Of a stretch of DNA of 9,876 nt, positions 1 to 7,492 are shown piece after piece. How positions within the stretch are numbered: the first letter of the stretch is position 1; each line of letters begins with the position of its first letter. The stretch lies in NCBI GenBank assembly GCA_020433835.1, contig JAGRBY010000238.1:1-9876 (forward strand). The letters run 5' to 3'. The notes under the pieces are model-generated. The model searched no databases. It had not been told where the DNA came from and was given only the letters and a program-made list of their open reading frames with translations. The translations under genes and the position numbers were made by a program. This DNA comes from Anaerolineae bacterium. GTDB lineage: Bacteria > Chloroflexota > Anaerolineae > 4572-78 > J111.

Positions 1-774
1 TGATGTTACAGGCGACCAATTTCCCCTTGCCCACAACAGAATTTCTTTGTCGGAAATAGGAGATTTAACGAATACCTCATCACTAAATATTTTTGTTGTT
101 TCTGGACAACGTTGTGGATATTCGCCATCAAAGAATTTTTTTGAGATTATCTCTTTTTTTTGAGTGTCAATCAACATGGCAACTCTATTAATAACTTTTC
201 GTTCTGTTGATTTAAGATTGTCATATTCACAGGTTTCTATAGTTTCTGTAGTTTCAAATACACACACCAAAGTTTTGGCCTCTGAAAGAGAATTTGAATG
301 GCCTTCAGGTTCAAAAGATGAAGGAAAATAGGACCGTTTGAGCTTACTATCAGAAAACAAAATAAACCAAACTGGACCATTTACTTCTTCTCCTAATTCT
401 AATTCCAGATTCGAAGATCGTCGACAAAGAGCTAAATTTGGAGCATCAATAGCCTTCTGTGTACTAGTTGCCGCAATATTAATAGCTTGCTGTGTGCTTC
501 TTTTCTGAGTGTCGATAGCCTGTTTAGTACCTATTGCACGAACAGTCTCTTGTCTTTCAATTTTCCCTGTTGCTGTAGCGTTAATACTCTCAGTTGCTTG
601 TATCGCTTGTTGTGTACTCTCTATTGCCGTTCTAGTTGCCCTTTCTTGTACCCGTTGTGAAGATTCGTATTGCTGGAATAAAACGAGAAAAACACAACAT
701 ATAAATGTAATGAATAATGCCGCCATCAAAACAGGTCGCTTTTTCTTTCGTTTTTGTCTCTCCCACTCGCTCAT
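1..774 (-). CDS. Membrane-anchored protein with Thr/Gln-rich stalk, C-terminus beyond window
   Basis: The frame is open from an ATG at 774 to the left edge (258 codons, no stop), so the C-terminus is missing. Residues 1-14 are strongly basic, and residues 14-33 form one hydrophobic helix, giving an N-in, C-out anchor. Residues about 35-105 are rich in Thr, Gln, Ala and Ile with recurring TQQAI/TQKAI units, probably a helical or coiled stalk. After residue 110 comes a mixed region with an ETCEY motif, then D-T-Q..I....F.G..P..CP. That pattern recalls uncharacterised extracellular domains of Chloroflexota proteins, from memory and unverified. A GGAGG Shine-Dalgarno nine bases upstream supports the start. 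The region is clearly more AT-rich than the genes to the right, which hints at separate origin. Function unknown. Confidence 0.8.
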   Translation of the reverse strand, partial: MSEWERQKRKKKRPVLMAALFITFICCVFLVLFQQYESSQRVQERATRTAIESTQQAIQATESINATATGKIERQETVRAIGTKQAIDTQKRSTQQAINIAATSTQKAIDAPNLALCRRSSNLELELGEEVNGPVWFILFSDSKLKRSYFPSSFEPEGHSNSLSEAKTLVCVFETTETIETCEYDNLKSTERKVINRVAMLIDTQKKEIISKKFFDGEYPQRCPETTKIFSDEVFVKSPISDKEILLWARGNWSPVTS

Positions 775-783
775 TCTTAACTT

Positions 784-800
784 CCTCCATTCAGGAATGG
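784..800 (-). promoter_or_regulatory. Shine-Dalgarno with overlapping small inverted repeat
   Basis: On the minus strand GGAGG (784-788) lies nine bases before the ATG at 774. A 6-bp inverted repeat, CCATTC/GAATGG with a 2-base loop (787-800), overlaps its upstream edge. The ribosome site decides the start. Any role of the hairpin in translation is inference. Confidence 0.55.
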
Positions 801-837
801 AAATTTATGAGTTTTAGAAAATTGATTTAGCCGCCCA

Positions 838-930
838 GTAGGGTAGCAGCGGCCTGTTGTCAGCCCTCCGCCCCCTAGAAACCGCCCATACGACTTTCAC
901 CGTAAGCGGCTTGAGCCTTTCAAACGCCCC
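838..930 (-). mobile_element. Group II intron 3' remnant (domains V and VI)
   Basis: Minus-strand 912-879 is a 34-base domain V. It starts AAGCCG, has a GAAA tetraloop and ends GGCGGTTT. Against the textbook form remembered (GAGCCG...CGGTTC), differences at paired positions compensate: G-C to A-T at the base, T-A to C-G and G-C to A-T inside. Next come a GGGGGCGG stretch and a domain-VI-like stem closed by TAGGG (877-873) with CCCTA (843-839). An A at 844 sits 7 bases from an AC 3' end at about 838, as expected for a branch point. The segment 913-930 (GGGGCGTTTGAAAGG) is typical of the sequence just before domain V. No reverse transcriptase and no domains I-III follow upstream, where an HD pseudogene lies instead. 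This is therefore a fragment, not a complete intron. Confidence 0.8.
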
Positions 931-968
931 GTTGGATTGGACAGGACGCGATCATTCAACGGATAACT

Positions 969-1379
969 TCAAAACAAATGACTATGCCAGACTTCGAGCA
1001 GGTAGAACTGCATAAATAGATCGAGATGACGCCCCAACCGCTCAATCAACACCGCCGCCCCTTACTCGGCCTCGGCGTGACCGGCGGGCCAGACCAGTAG
1101 TTGCCAGCTTTTGTAAACCTCATCGTATAGTTCCAGTACTATGAGTATGCCTTCGTCGGCCAGATACTGTTCGGCAAATTGTCTGGTTGAATATGGTACT
1201 TTACTTTCCCTTCAGGATGACCAGGTCGAGGGTGCCCCACTCGATTCCTGTTTGCCAGGTCGGGTCGGCGGCGATAATCTGCTCCAAAGGCGTTTCCAGA
1301 GCAAAAAAGCGATTTTGGAACGAGCGGTTAGCGGGCGCAGCAGGTTGTCTTTTTTGAGGATCAATGGCACAATCACCAT
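969..1379 (-). pseudogene. Decayed HD-domain phosphohydrolase-family gene
   Basis: Three pieces of one protein can be read on the minus strand. The first is ALETPLEQIIAADPTWQTGI followed by EWGT. The second is GHPEGKVKYHIQ in another frame. The third is FAEQYLADEGILIVLELYDE leading to VYKSW, a stop at AEAE*, then AVLIERLGRHLDLFMQFY. From memory this order matches a family of HD-domain proteins (WG.PRPGHPEGKV.YHI, later FAE.Y..D...L..IELHDEAY.SW). Restoring one C near 1230-1232 yields GTPRPGHPEGKVKYHIQ exactly, so a single-base deletion is the likely frameshift. Between pieces two and three, junction near 1185, the catalytic HD core is absent. The original start is unclear; ATG at 1379 is one candidate, in a different frame from the first piece. 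The gene cannot make an active enzyme. Confidence 0.75.
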
Positions 1380-1456
1380 ACTACAGCCTCGACCGAAAAT
1401 CCTAAGAAAAGTTCAAGAATAGTTTGTGAATTTTATCAATCCTGGGAGAGGTCGTT

Positions 1457-2773
1457 ATGAGTCCGCCACAAAACTCACATCCCCAACCCTATCATCGCTT
1501 TAGCGATAGACAACACCCGGAGCATTATCGCCGGGCAGAAATCCAGGCTCTTCAACAAGCTATAAAAGCCAAGGAAAACCGTCTGGTGCTGGGCTTACCC
1601 GATGTCGGTCTCTCTAATCTGCTGCGGTTTCTGGTAACGCGCACCGATTGGGGCGAGCGCTCGGTGACGTTTGCTTATTTACATTGTGGAGCGTTGGGCA
1701 GATGTTTGGATCGAGACGGTTTCTTCAATGAAATTACGCAACAACTGGCAGCGCAAGGTCTGGGGCAAGCACCACCCCCGAACAGGCAAGGATACGATGG
1801 TCTTAGAGCGTTTTTGGAAAGTATCGAACGAGACCTATTAGATCGAATAGTCGTTGCTGTGGACAAAGCCGATGATCTACTCAAGCAGGCCGACCAAGCC
1901 TTCTTTTTGCAGCTAAAAGCACTGACCGATCTAAACAAAGGGGTGTGTTACGTGTTTGCGGCTAACCTGGAGATGCACTATGTGGCCGGGCCGGATAATC
2001 CGCTGTTTGCCGGCCGAGAACAGCTTACAGGGCCATTTAGCGCCCAAGATTTTGCCGGAGCCGTTGCAGAAGAAGCCCAACGGCTGGAGGCAACTTTCGA
2101 TGCCGATGCCCGAAATCGTCTAGCCCACTTAACCGGCGGTCATCCCGGTCTGCTGCGGGCAGTCAGTTCGGCGGTAATTTTTGAAGGGCTGGATTTGGGC
2201 CAAACAGAGTCGGATATCGAACAACGGCTGTTGGCACGCAGTGAGGTACAGCACCGCTGCCAAAAGGTTTGGCGTAGTTTGAGTTCCAAGCAACAGACCG
2301 CCCTCCATGCGGTGAGCGCAGGCGAGTCAATCGAGCCAAAAACGCTAATTTGGCTTCAAGCTGTGGGGTTGGTGCAAGAAAAAGACGGATGTTATCATCT
2401 TTTTTCTTCGCTGTTTCAACAGTTTATCGCTGCCTTGAAAAGCGAACACGAGGCAGTGCTGCCAGCTATTACCATCAAAAAAGCGGTCACCAAGCCTTGT
2501 AAAGGGCAGCAGGTCATCGTCACGGGAACGGTTTATAAAGGCAAGCAAAAGGTTCACGTTTCCGCTTTGGAACTCAGGTTGATTGCGTGTCTTCAGCAGG
2601 AGCAACGGGTGTATACAAAAGACGAAATCGCGGCCTATCTCTATTGTGAAGATGAAGAGACAGATAACGTTGAGACGGCTATTTTCAACCTGATTAGCCA
2701 GGTACGGCGAAGATTGGGCGATAAGCGGTACATTAAAAATCGCCACGGGCAGGGCTATGAGTTTCAGAGATAA
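1457..2773 (+). CDS. STAND/AAA-like protein with degenerate Walker motifs and C-terminal OmpR-type winged helix
   Basis: 438 aa, cytosolic, no membrane segment. The N-terminal half is a P-loop NTPase-like domain. The Walker A position is GLPDVGLS (46-53), with Leu52 where the lysine should be. The Walker B-like strand is IVVAVDKADD (131-140) with Asp136 but no glutamate after it. FAAN (167-170) fits a sensor strand, and LTGGHPGLL (225-233) fits the lid motif of STAND/Orc1-Cdc6 ATPases. A first helical or winged segment (about 274-327) follows. Residues 366-438 form a clear Trans_reg_C winged helix (NLISQVRRRLGDKRYI, then HGQGYEF). It probably binds DNA and senses a ligand or partner; loss of the P-loop lysine suggests weak or no ATP hydrolysis. 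The start has GGGAGAGG at 1444-1451. It converges on the next gene with a 3-bp gap. The target is unknown. Confidence 0.85.
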   Translation: MSPPQNSHPQPYHRFSDRQHPEHYRRAEIQALQQAIKAKENRLVLGLPDVGLSNLLRFLVTRTDWGERSVTFAYLHCGALGRCLDRDGFFNEITQQLAAQGLGQAPPPNRQGYDGLRAFLESIERDLLDRIVVAVDKADDLLKQADQAFFLQLKALTDLNKGVCYVFAANLEMHYVAGPDNPLFAGREQLTGPFSAQDFAGAVAEEAQRLEATFDADARNRLAHLTGGHPGLLRAVSSAVIFEGLDLGQTESDIEQRLLARSEVQHRCQKVWRSLSSKQQTALHAVSAGESIEPKTLIWLQAVGLVQEKDGCYHLFSSLFQQFIAALKSEHEAVLPAITIKKAVTKPCKGQQVIVTGTVYKGKQKVHVSALELRLIACLQQEQRVYTKDEIAAYLYCEDEETDNVETAIFNLISQVRRRLGDKRYIKNRHGQGYEFQR

Positions 2774-2776
2774 GGG

Positions 2777-4297
2777 TTACATGCGGGCTTCTAGCTGCTC
2801 GCATAGCAGGCTAGCCGACACAAAAGCGTACAGCTTTTGCCACGGGCTACGGTCTCGATAGTAAAGAATTGGCAGAGTGGCATGCAGCAGCGCTAAATAG
2901 TAGGGGCGGGCATCTGAGCCAATAATATTGTAACGTTGGGCTTCACGGCGCAGTAATTGCACAATACACCAAGTCTTGCGTTCCTGTTCGGTTGTTAGGA
3001 TGGCCGGTGGTGGCTCGGAATCAACCGGATTCAGGGGAAGCAGCGCTGTTTCGCTTGCCCTGAGACCCTCTAGCCCCAAACGTTGCAGTGACTCATCGGC
3101 CAAAAGGCCAAATTTAAGATCAGCCTCCAATCGGGCAATATCCTGGACCGTGGGGCCAACATGAACATGAGGAAAATCGATCAACCGTATTTTTGGCGCG
3201 TCTCCATCCTCGATCAAGATATTTCCGGCGTGAAAATCGCCATGGACAATTGAATCTTGACGATGTTGCACACTCCAGACATCGAGCTTTTTGGCTTCGA
3301 AGACCTCCAGCAGCCAATTGAACGGGTTTCGCAACGGCTTACCCAGATCGAGATCCAGATATGTTGTTGAAAAATCAAGGTTTTCTAAAGTAGCTACCTG
3401 CTGCTGCCGACCAACGGCCTGTAATTCTTGTTTCATCACGCTGCGGTATCGCGACAAACGGTTATATTCATCATACAGACTGCGCAAGCCGCCACGCCGA
3501 CAGTCTTCGGGCCACCCGCGCCGCATAAGCCACCACGGTTCCAGCACGCTAAAAATCTGCTGGATAATACCGGCAATTTGTGGCTCACCATGGCTCAAAT
3601 AGTAATCACTAAAGGTTTGTAACTGCTTGAGCGCTACCGGATCGGTACCTCGACCAACAAAATTGTAAGCTATCACGCCCCAATCTTCGGTTCCCATGGT
3701 TCCGTAACGCTGGCGCGGTTCCCAGGCTTCGCCGGGGGTATTGCCCAGAAACTCTCGAACACAATGTTGGTAATTTCTTATCTCGCGGTTAATGTTTGTC
3801 AGGCTATCGAATTTCCAGACCAACGGTGTAATATTTGGACTAATAGTCAAAAGAAACGCGCCGCCCTTGAGTTTGGCGCCGCGAAAATATTTCAACAAAC
3901 GAATTTCGTCGTAGGTATTATAATGGCGCTGGGCGGTGGAGAGGATAAGCTGAACTTGCTCATCCAAAATTTTACGATCTTCTTCCGAAGGATTAAACAA
4001 TTGCCAGCGATCAACTAAGTGAGCCAAACCTACTACCCGAGGTAAATGCGAAGAAACCGAGTCATCTCGGCTTAAAGGTATCGGCCCTTTGTCACTTTGA
4101 AGATCATTCAGTGCCAAGCCTATAAAGAAAACCGCCACGCCCAACAGCCCCACTGCCAACGCCGGCCCCGGATGTTCATACGAAATATCGGCCAACCAAA
4201 ACCATACACCTAACACCAGTAAAACAGTGGCTGTAAAACCACTAAAAAAAAGGGGTTTACTTACAATAGGGCGTACTTTTTGCCAGACAATCCGCAT
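2777..4297 (-). CDS. Two-pass membrane protein with APH/TCAD9-like phosphotransferase domain
   Basis: 506 aa. Two hydrophobic helices (about 17-35 and 44-63) anchor the N-terminus, leaving a large cytosolic domain. That domain has a kinase-like order: a Gly-containing loop (139-146), a strand lysine (WKF, Lys162), a helix-C glutamate (Glu172), the catalytic loop VHGDFHAGNILI (Asp354, Asn359) and the metal-binding LIDF (Asp374), then DIARLEADLKF. All key residues of an aminoglycoside-phosphotransferase-type kinase are present, so activity is likely; the substrate is unknown. RNPFNWL and the DIARLEADL tail recall TCAD9, a ternary-complex-associated domain described in bacterial conflict or signalling systems. 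That assignment is from memory. GAGGGGG lies just before the ATG, with a promoter at 4330-4358. A generic APH-fold protein is the alternative. Confidence 0.85.
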   Translation of the reverse strand: MRIVWQKVRPIVSKPLFFSGFTATVLLVLGVWFWLADISYEHPGPALAVGLLGVAVFFIGLALNDLQSDKGPIPLSRDDSVSSHLPRVVGLAHLVDRWQLFNPSEEDRKILDEQVQLILSTAQRHYNTYDEIRLLKYFRGAKLKGGAFLLTISPNITPLVWKFDSLTNINREIRNYQHCVREFLGNTPGEAWEPRQRYGTMGTEDWGVIAYNFVGRGTDPVALKQLQTFSDYYLSHGEPQIAGIIQQIFSVLEPWWLMRRGWPEDCRRGGLRSLYDEYNRLSRYRSVMKQELQAVGRQQQVATLENLDFSTTYLDLDLGKPLRNPFNWLLEVFEAKKLDVWSVQHRQDSIVHGDFHAGNILIEDGDAPKIRLIDFPHVHVGPTVQDIARLEADLKFGLLADESLQRLGLEGLRASETALLPLNPVDSEPPPAILTTEQERKTWCIVQLLRREAQRYNIIGSDARPYYLALLHATLPILYYRDRSPWQKLYAFVSASLLCEQLEARM

Positions 4298-4329
4298 AGC
4301 TCCCCCTCTCGATAGCTTCGCTCAAAAAA

Positions 4330-4358
4330 ATAATAATGCAACCGCTTATGCTTGACAA
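4330..4358 (-). promoter_or_regulatory. Sigma-70-type promoter of the membrane kinase gene
   Basis: Minus strand: -35 TTGTCA (4358-4353), 17-base spacer, -10 TATTAT (4335-4330). Each box differs from consensus at one base. Transcription would start near 4323, about 25 bases before the ATG at 4297. Confidence 0.7.
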
Positions 4359-4379
4359 ATCAGAGGATTTTCATAAGCT
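4352..4379 (+). promoter_or_regulatory. Possible divergent promoter toward the alpha/alpha-barrel gene
   Basis: A perfect TTGACA (4352-4357) is followed after 16 bases by TAAGCT (4374-4379), a weak -10. The -35 box physically overlaps that of the minus-strand promoter. A transcript would have an untranslated leader of about 210 bases. The rest of the roughly 300-base gap 4298-4598 holds only a weak hairpin (AGGTT 4426-4430 with AACCT 4445-4449, followed by T residues) and a GAGAAGAGG ribosome site at 4584-4592. No gene was seen there. Confidence 0.35.
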
Positions 4380-4598
4380 TTTCACAAAATTTTATCATTG
4401 GGATAAGGTATTATTGAGCATGCATAGGTTTCTGATGGTTTGAGAACCTTTTGCTTTTACCAAACCAAATTCAAACAATAATTGACAATAGGGACAGTAT
4501 GACACGGTTTGTCCCTGCTTCACCTTCTCCCCCGTACATCGTCCACGAAAAAAAATCCCCTCAAAGCATCAACCTTATTTATCGAGAAGAGGACTACG

Positions 4599-6173
4599 AT
4601 GCTGTCGAACATCACCAGACCAAAATGGCAAATCGCGCTGCCGGTCGCCTTGCTGATCATCTTAATCATTCCCGTACTGACCTGGCCTCAGTTCAATGCT
4701 TGCAATAACCAAGGTCCACTACGACTGTCGATTGACGTTAACGGCGATTCGATGTCGCGAGTATCGGGTCAACTGATGGGCGAGGGGGCCGCTCGCTATC
4801 GATCTGAGGGCACAAAGGTAGTGCTTTATGCCAAAACCGATTTATGGTACAACACCACCCAGGAGAGCGTTGAGGGGGTAAAGATGGAGCAAGGGCTGGG
4901 TATCGATTGCTCCTGGCAAATTGACCGGGTTCATGCCGGGCAGATGTACGCCGCCTTTTTGGTTAGCGATAATTACCGCCCACCTAACACGATTCCAAAA
5001 ACCAGCAATATCGATCTGCCCCCACTGACAATTGATGGCACCGATATTTTGGCCTGGTCTCTCTGGAGTGCGGCCAATCCCACGGGCAATCCTGACCCGG
5101 CGCTTCTTTGGCCCAAAAACCGACGGCTGGCTATCGCCTGGCTCATTCGACAAATCACCCCTAACCAAACCGTTCCGCAGCCTCTAACCGATAGAGCCGG
5201 ACTAATTATCGGCTATGCCTTGCCCCAAACGGATGAAAACTACCCCTACCTCTTTTCGCGCTCTTGGATTTTTGATGATGCTTCGGCCGGAATAGCCTTC
5301 ACCGCTAACGACAATTTTGGTGAGGCCCAAGCCATCTTAAATGCTTTAAAGGGGCAGGTACAGACCGACGGCAAACTCGGCTTCTCTTATAATACGGATA
5401 ACGACTGGTTCCATGAATACTATCGCTCCGGAGCCATCGCTTGGGTAGGGTACGCCCTTGTTTTTTATCAGCAAAAAACGGGCGATGCTCAATCGCAAGC
5501 AGTGGCGGAACAGATTGCCGCCTACTTGCTCTCGCTACAAAATCAAAACCCGGACAGCCCCAGCTACGGAGCCATCCAAGATGACCCTGCCGTCTCATCA
5601 TATAGCACCAGCCAAAACATCATGATGTACTTTTTTCTACGAGACCTAGCCCGTTTAACCAGCAACGACCTCTACCAGACGAGCGCAGAGCTTATAAAAA
5701 CAGCGCTACTCGAACAGCATTGGGATAATAAACGGGGCCACTTTGTTGTGGGGGCGGATGACACCGCTGCCGGTTTAATTGAAAGCAACGCTTTAGGAGC
5801 ACTATTTTTAGAAGCCACTGGACATCCGGAAAAAGCCCAACTCAGCTTGAATTTTGTCGAAAAGAGCTACCAGCCGGTTCTAGGATCAGGTTCGGTAGAT
5901 GGTTACGCCCCCTATCCGGATCGCAGCACTGTCTGGAGCCAGGGATCACTTCAAGTCGCTCTAGCCCATCGCCGTTTGGGAAACATCACAAAAAGCCAAG
6001 CCATTTTGGCAGAAATTATTAAGTTACAAGATGATGAGGGCGGTGTGGCTTACGCCATGCCAAAGGCCACCATCGCCGGTACGGACGAGGTTTTCCAGGA
6101 GTGGCCCAGCGTAGCCGGCACCACCTGGTTGGCCATCATCTTGGCTAATGATGAGCAATTCTTGGGACCCTAA
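4599..6173 (+). CDS. Secreted or membrane-anchored alpha/alpha-barrel (six-hairpin glycosidase-like) protein with N-terminal beta domain
   Basis: The frame is open from a TTG at 4509, but the ATG at 4599 has GAGAAGAGG six bases upstream and gives a clean signal or anchor sequence, so 524 aa is preferred. Residues 11-29 are hydrophobic after a short basic N-terminus. Residues about 38-130 hold a beta-type domain with VVLYAKTDLWY, IDCSWQIDRVHAGQMYAAFL and NYRPP, a pattern seen in surface-exposed bacterial proteins. Residues about 145-520 carry repeated helical hairpins with Asp- and aromatic-rich loops: RSWIFDDASAGIAF (221-234), GFSYNTDNDWFHEYYRSGAI (261-280), LIESNALGALFLEATG (393-408) and EWPSVAGTTW (501-510). 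This fits an (alpha/alpha) toroid such as six-hairpin glycosidases. No catalytic pair can be assigned with confidence. A role in polysaccharide or glycan processing outside the membrane is inference. Confidence 0.75.
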   Translation: MLSNITRPKWQIALPVALLIILIIPVLTWPQFNACNNQGPLRLSIDVNGDSMSRVSGQLMGEGAARYRSEGTKVVLYAKTDLWYNTTQESVEGVKMEQGLGIDCSWQIDRVHAGQMYAAFLVSDNYRPPNTIPKTSNIDLPPLTIDGTDILAWSLWSAANPTGNPDPALLWPKNRRLAIAWLIRQITPNQTVPQPLTDRAGLIIGYALPQTDENYPYLFSRSWIFDDASAGIAFTANDNFGEAQAILNALKGQVQTDGKLGFSYNTDNDWFHEYYRSGAIAWVGYALVFYQQKTGDAQSQAVAEQIAAYLLSLQNQNPDSPSYGAIQDDPAVSSYSTSQNIMMYFFLRDLARLTSNDLYQTSAELIKTALLEQHWDNKRGHFVVGADDTAAGLIESNALGALFLEATGHPEKAQLSLNFVEKSYQPVLGSGSVDGYAPYPDRSTVWSQGSLQVALAHRRLGNITKSQAILAEIIKLQDDEGGVAYAMPKATIAGTDEVFQEWPSVAGTTWLAIILANDEQFLGP

Positions 6174-6231
6174 AACACAAACAAAAGGGTTTGGACGTGT
6201 ACGGAGTCGCAGATTTATAGGGAGAGAGAAG

Positions 6232-6260
6232 TTGTAGAGAAAAAGGTTGCGTGCTAATAT
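6232..6260 (+). promoter_or_regulatory. Possible promoter of the MFS gene
   Basis: TTGTAG (6232-6237), a 17-base spacer and TAATAT (6255-6260) lie just before the transporter start. Both boxes are only moderate matches. The 110-base gap after the preceding stop has no clear terminator, so read-through from upstream is equally possible. Confidence 0.35.
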
Positions 6261-6283
6261 CCACCAGGAAATAAGATGGATCA

Positions 6284-7492
6284 ATGCAACGCCTAATCAT
6301 CGTTACTACCACCATATTAATATTCTGCTCGATCTATCCACCCCAGGTGCTTCTGCCTTTCTTTGCCGAACGCTATGCCATCACCGAATCGCAAGCAGCG
6401 CTGCTCACGGCCACTTCTATGATTCCGCTGGGCATCGCACCGCTGTCATACGGCTACATTCTCGAATCGATGTCGGCGGTAAAGCTGCTGAAGTGGTCGA
6501 TCTTAGGGCTGGCGGTGTCGCAGTTGGCCTTTGTACTGGCCGAAATGCTGACCGACTCGTTTGCTTTGCTGATTATCATTCGCTTCGGGCAGGGGTTACT
6601 GCTGCCCGCCGCGATGACCTCACTGATGACCTATCTGTCCGGGGCCAGCGAGGGCAAGCAGTTGCAGCGCTCGATGTCGATTTACGTGGCAGCCACAATC
6701 GTCGGTGGCTACGCGGGTCGGTTGCTAACCGGCATAGCTGCGGAGTACGTGGGCTGGCGCTGGTACTACTTTGCCCTAACCACGCTGTTAGTTGGCAACT
6801 TTGTGGCGCTGGGATGGCTCAAAAAAGAGATGGCGGTCAAAGCCGGGCGGCCCAGTCCGCGCATTATACTCGATGCCCTGCGCGGCGGTGAGTACCTCAA
6901 AATCTATGGCGTTATCTTCTGCGTCTTTTTTGTCTTCTCCAGCTTTTTGAACTACCTGCCCTTTCGCTTGACCGCATTGTGGGGCCATCCCTCGGAGTCG
7001 ACCATCGGCTTTATGTACTCGGGTTATTTGGTCGGCGTGATTATCTCATTGATCTCGCCGCGCCTCGTTACTATGTTTGGCAGCGCCATTAATGCTATTC
7101 TCGCCGGGTTAATCACGTTTGTCCTTGTTTTGTTGGTAACCATGACCAGCAGTACGGGGCTTCTCTTTAGCGTACTGCTTCTCTTCTGCGGCTCTATGTT
7201 TCTGGTCCACTCGGTCGCCGTGGGGCTGGTCAACCGGCTGGCTACCGAGAACAAGGGCGTGATCAACGGTCTGTACATCGCCTTTTATTACAGCGGCGGC
7301 GTGCTCGGCTCCTACCTACCAGGGCTAATTTATGAGCGCTTCGGCTGGTCGATTTTCATTTTGACATTGTTCGCCGTCGCCGCTACCGGTCTAATTATTG
7401 CCCTCACATACAAGTTTAGAGAGGGAAAACAAGTTTCCCCTTGGCAGACAACAGCCTCAACGGCCCATCATCAAAAAACGCTGGATGGATAG
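6284..7492 (+). CDS. MFS transporter, 12 membrane helices (YnfM-like)
   Basis: 402 aa, almost wholly hydrophobic with about 12 helices: roughly 4-25, 39-60, 68-88, 93-115, 131-151 and 156-178, a loop at 180-205, then 209-229, 240-264, 270-289, 292-315, 326-350 and 353-376. The first half has LLTATSMIPLGIAPLSYG in helix 2 and IIRFGQGLLLPA in helix 4, as in drug/proton antiporters and the YnfM-like group. The second half ends with YYSGGVLGSYLPGLIYERFG, the usual helix-11 Gly-rich segment. It likely exports a small molecule using the proton gradient; the substrate cannot be read from sequence. The ribosome site is poor (a GGAA about 14 bases upstream), but no better in-frame start exists. It lies 110 bases after the barrel gene on the same strand. 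Confidence 0.88.
   Translation: MQRLIIVTTTILIFCSIYPPQVLLPFFAERYAITESQAALLTATSMIPLGIAPLSYGYILESMSAVKLLKWSILGLAVSQLAFVLAEMLTDSFALLIIIRFGQGLLLPAAMTSLMTYLSGASEGKQLQRSMSIYVAATIVGGYAGRLLTGIAAEYVGWRWYYFALTTLLVGNFVALGWLKKEMAVKAGRPSPRIILDALRGGEYLKIYGVIFCVFFVFSSFLNYLPFRLTALWGHPSESTIGFMYSGYLVGVIISLISPRLVTMFGSAINAILAGLITFVLVLLVTMTSSTGLLFSVLLLFCGSMFLVHSVAVGLVNRLATENKGVINGLYIAFYYSGGVLGSYLPGLIYERFGWSIFILTLFAVAATGLIIALTYKFREGKQVSPWQTTASTAHHQKTLDG

Noticed and set aside
509..817. 102-codon plus-strand open frame with a hydrophobic start
   Set aside because: It is antisense to the Thr/Gln stalk and membrane anchor of the minus-strand gene. Its hydrophobicity is a by-product of the opposite strand.
1141..1422. 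93-codon plus-strand open frame
   Set aside because: It is antisense to the HD-domain pseudogene fragments, which match a known protein family on the minus strand. It has no ribosome site and an unnatural composition.
2345..2746. 133-codon minus-strand open frame inside the STAND-like gene
   Set aside because: It is fully antisense to a winged-helix domain with clear family motifs, has no ribosome site, and shows no recognisable motif of its own.
4509..4598. Longer N-terminus of the barrel protein from TTG 4509
   Set aside because: It adds 30 residues before a clean signal or anchor sequence and has no ribosome site, while ATG 4599 has GAGAAGAGG six bases upstream.
6247..6891. 214-codon plus-strand open frame overlapping the MFS gene
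   Set aside because: It is out of frame with 12 convincing membrane helices. It has a His/Arg-rich shadow composition with no domain.
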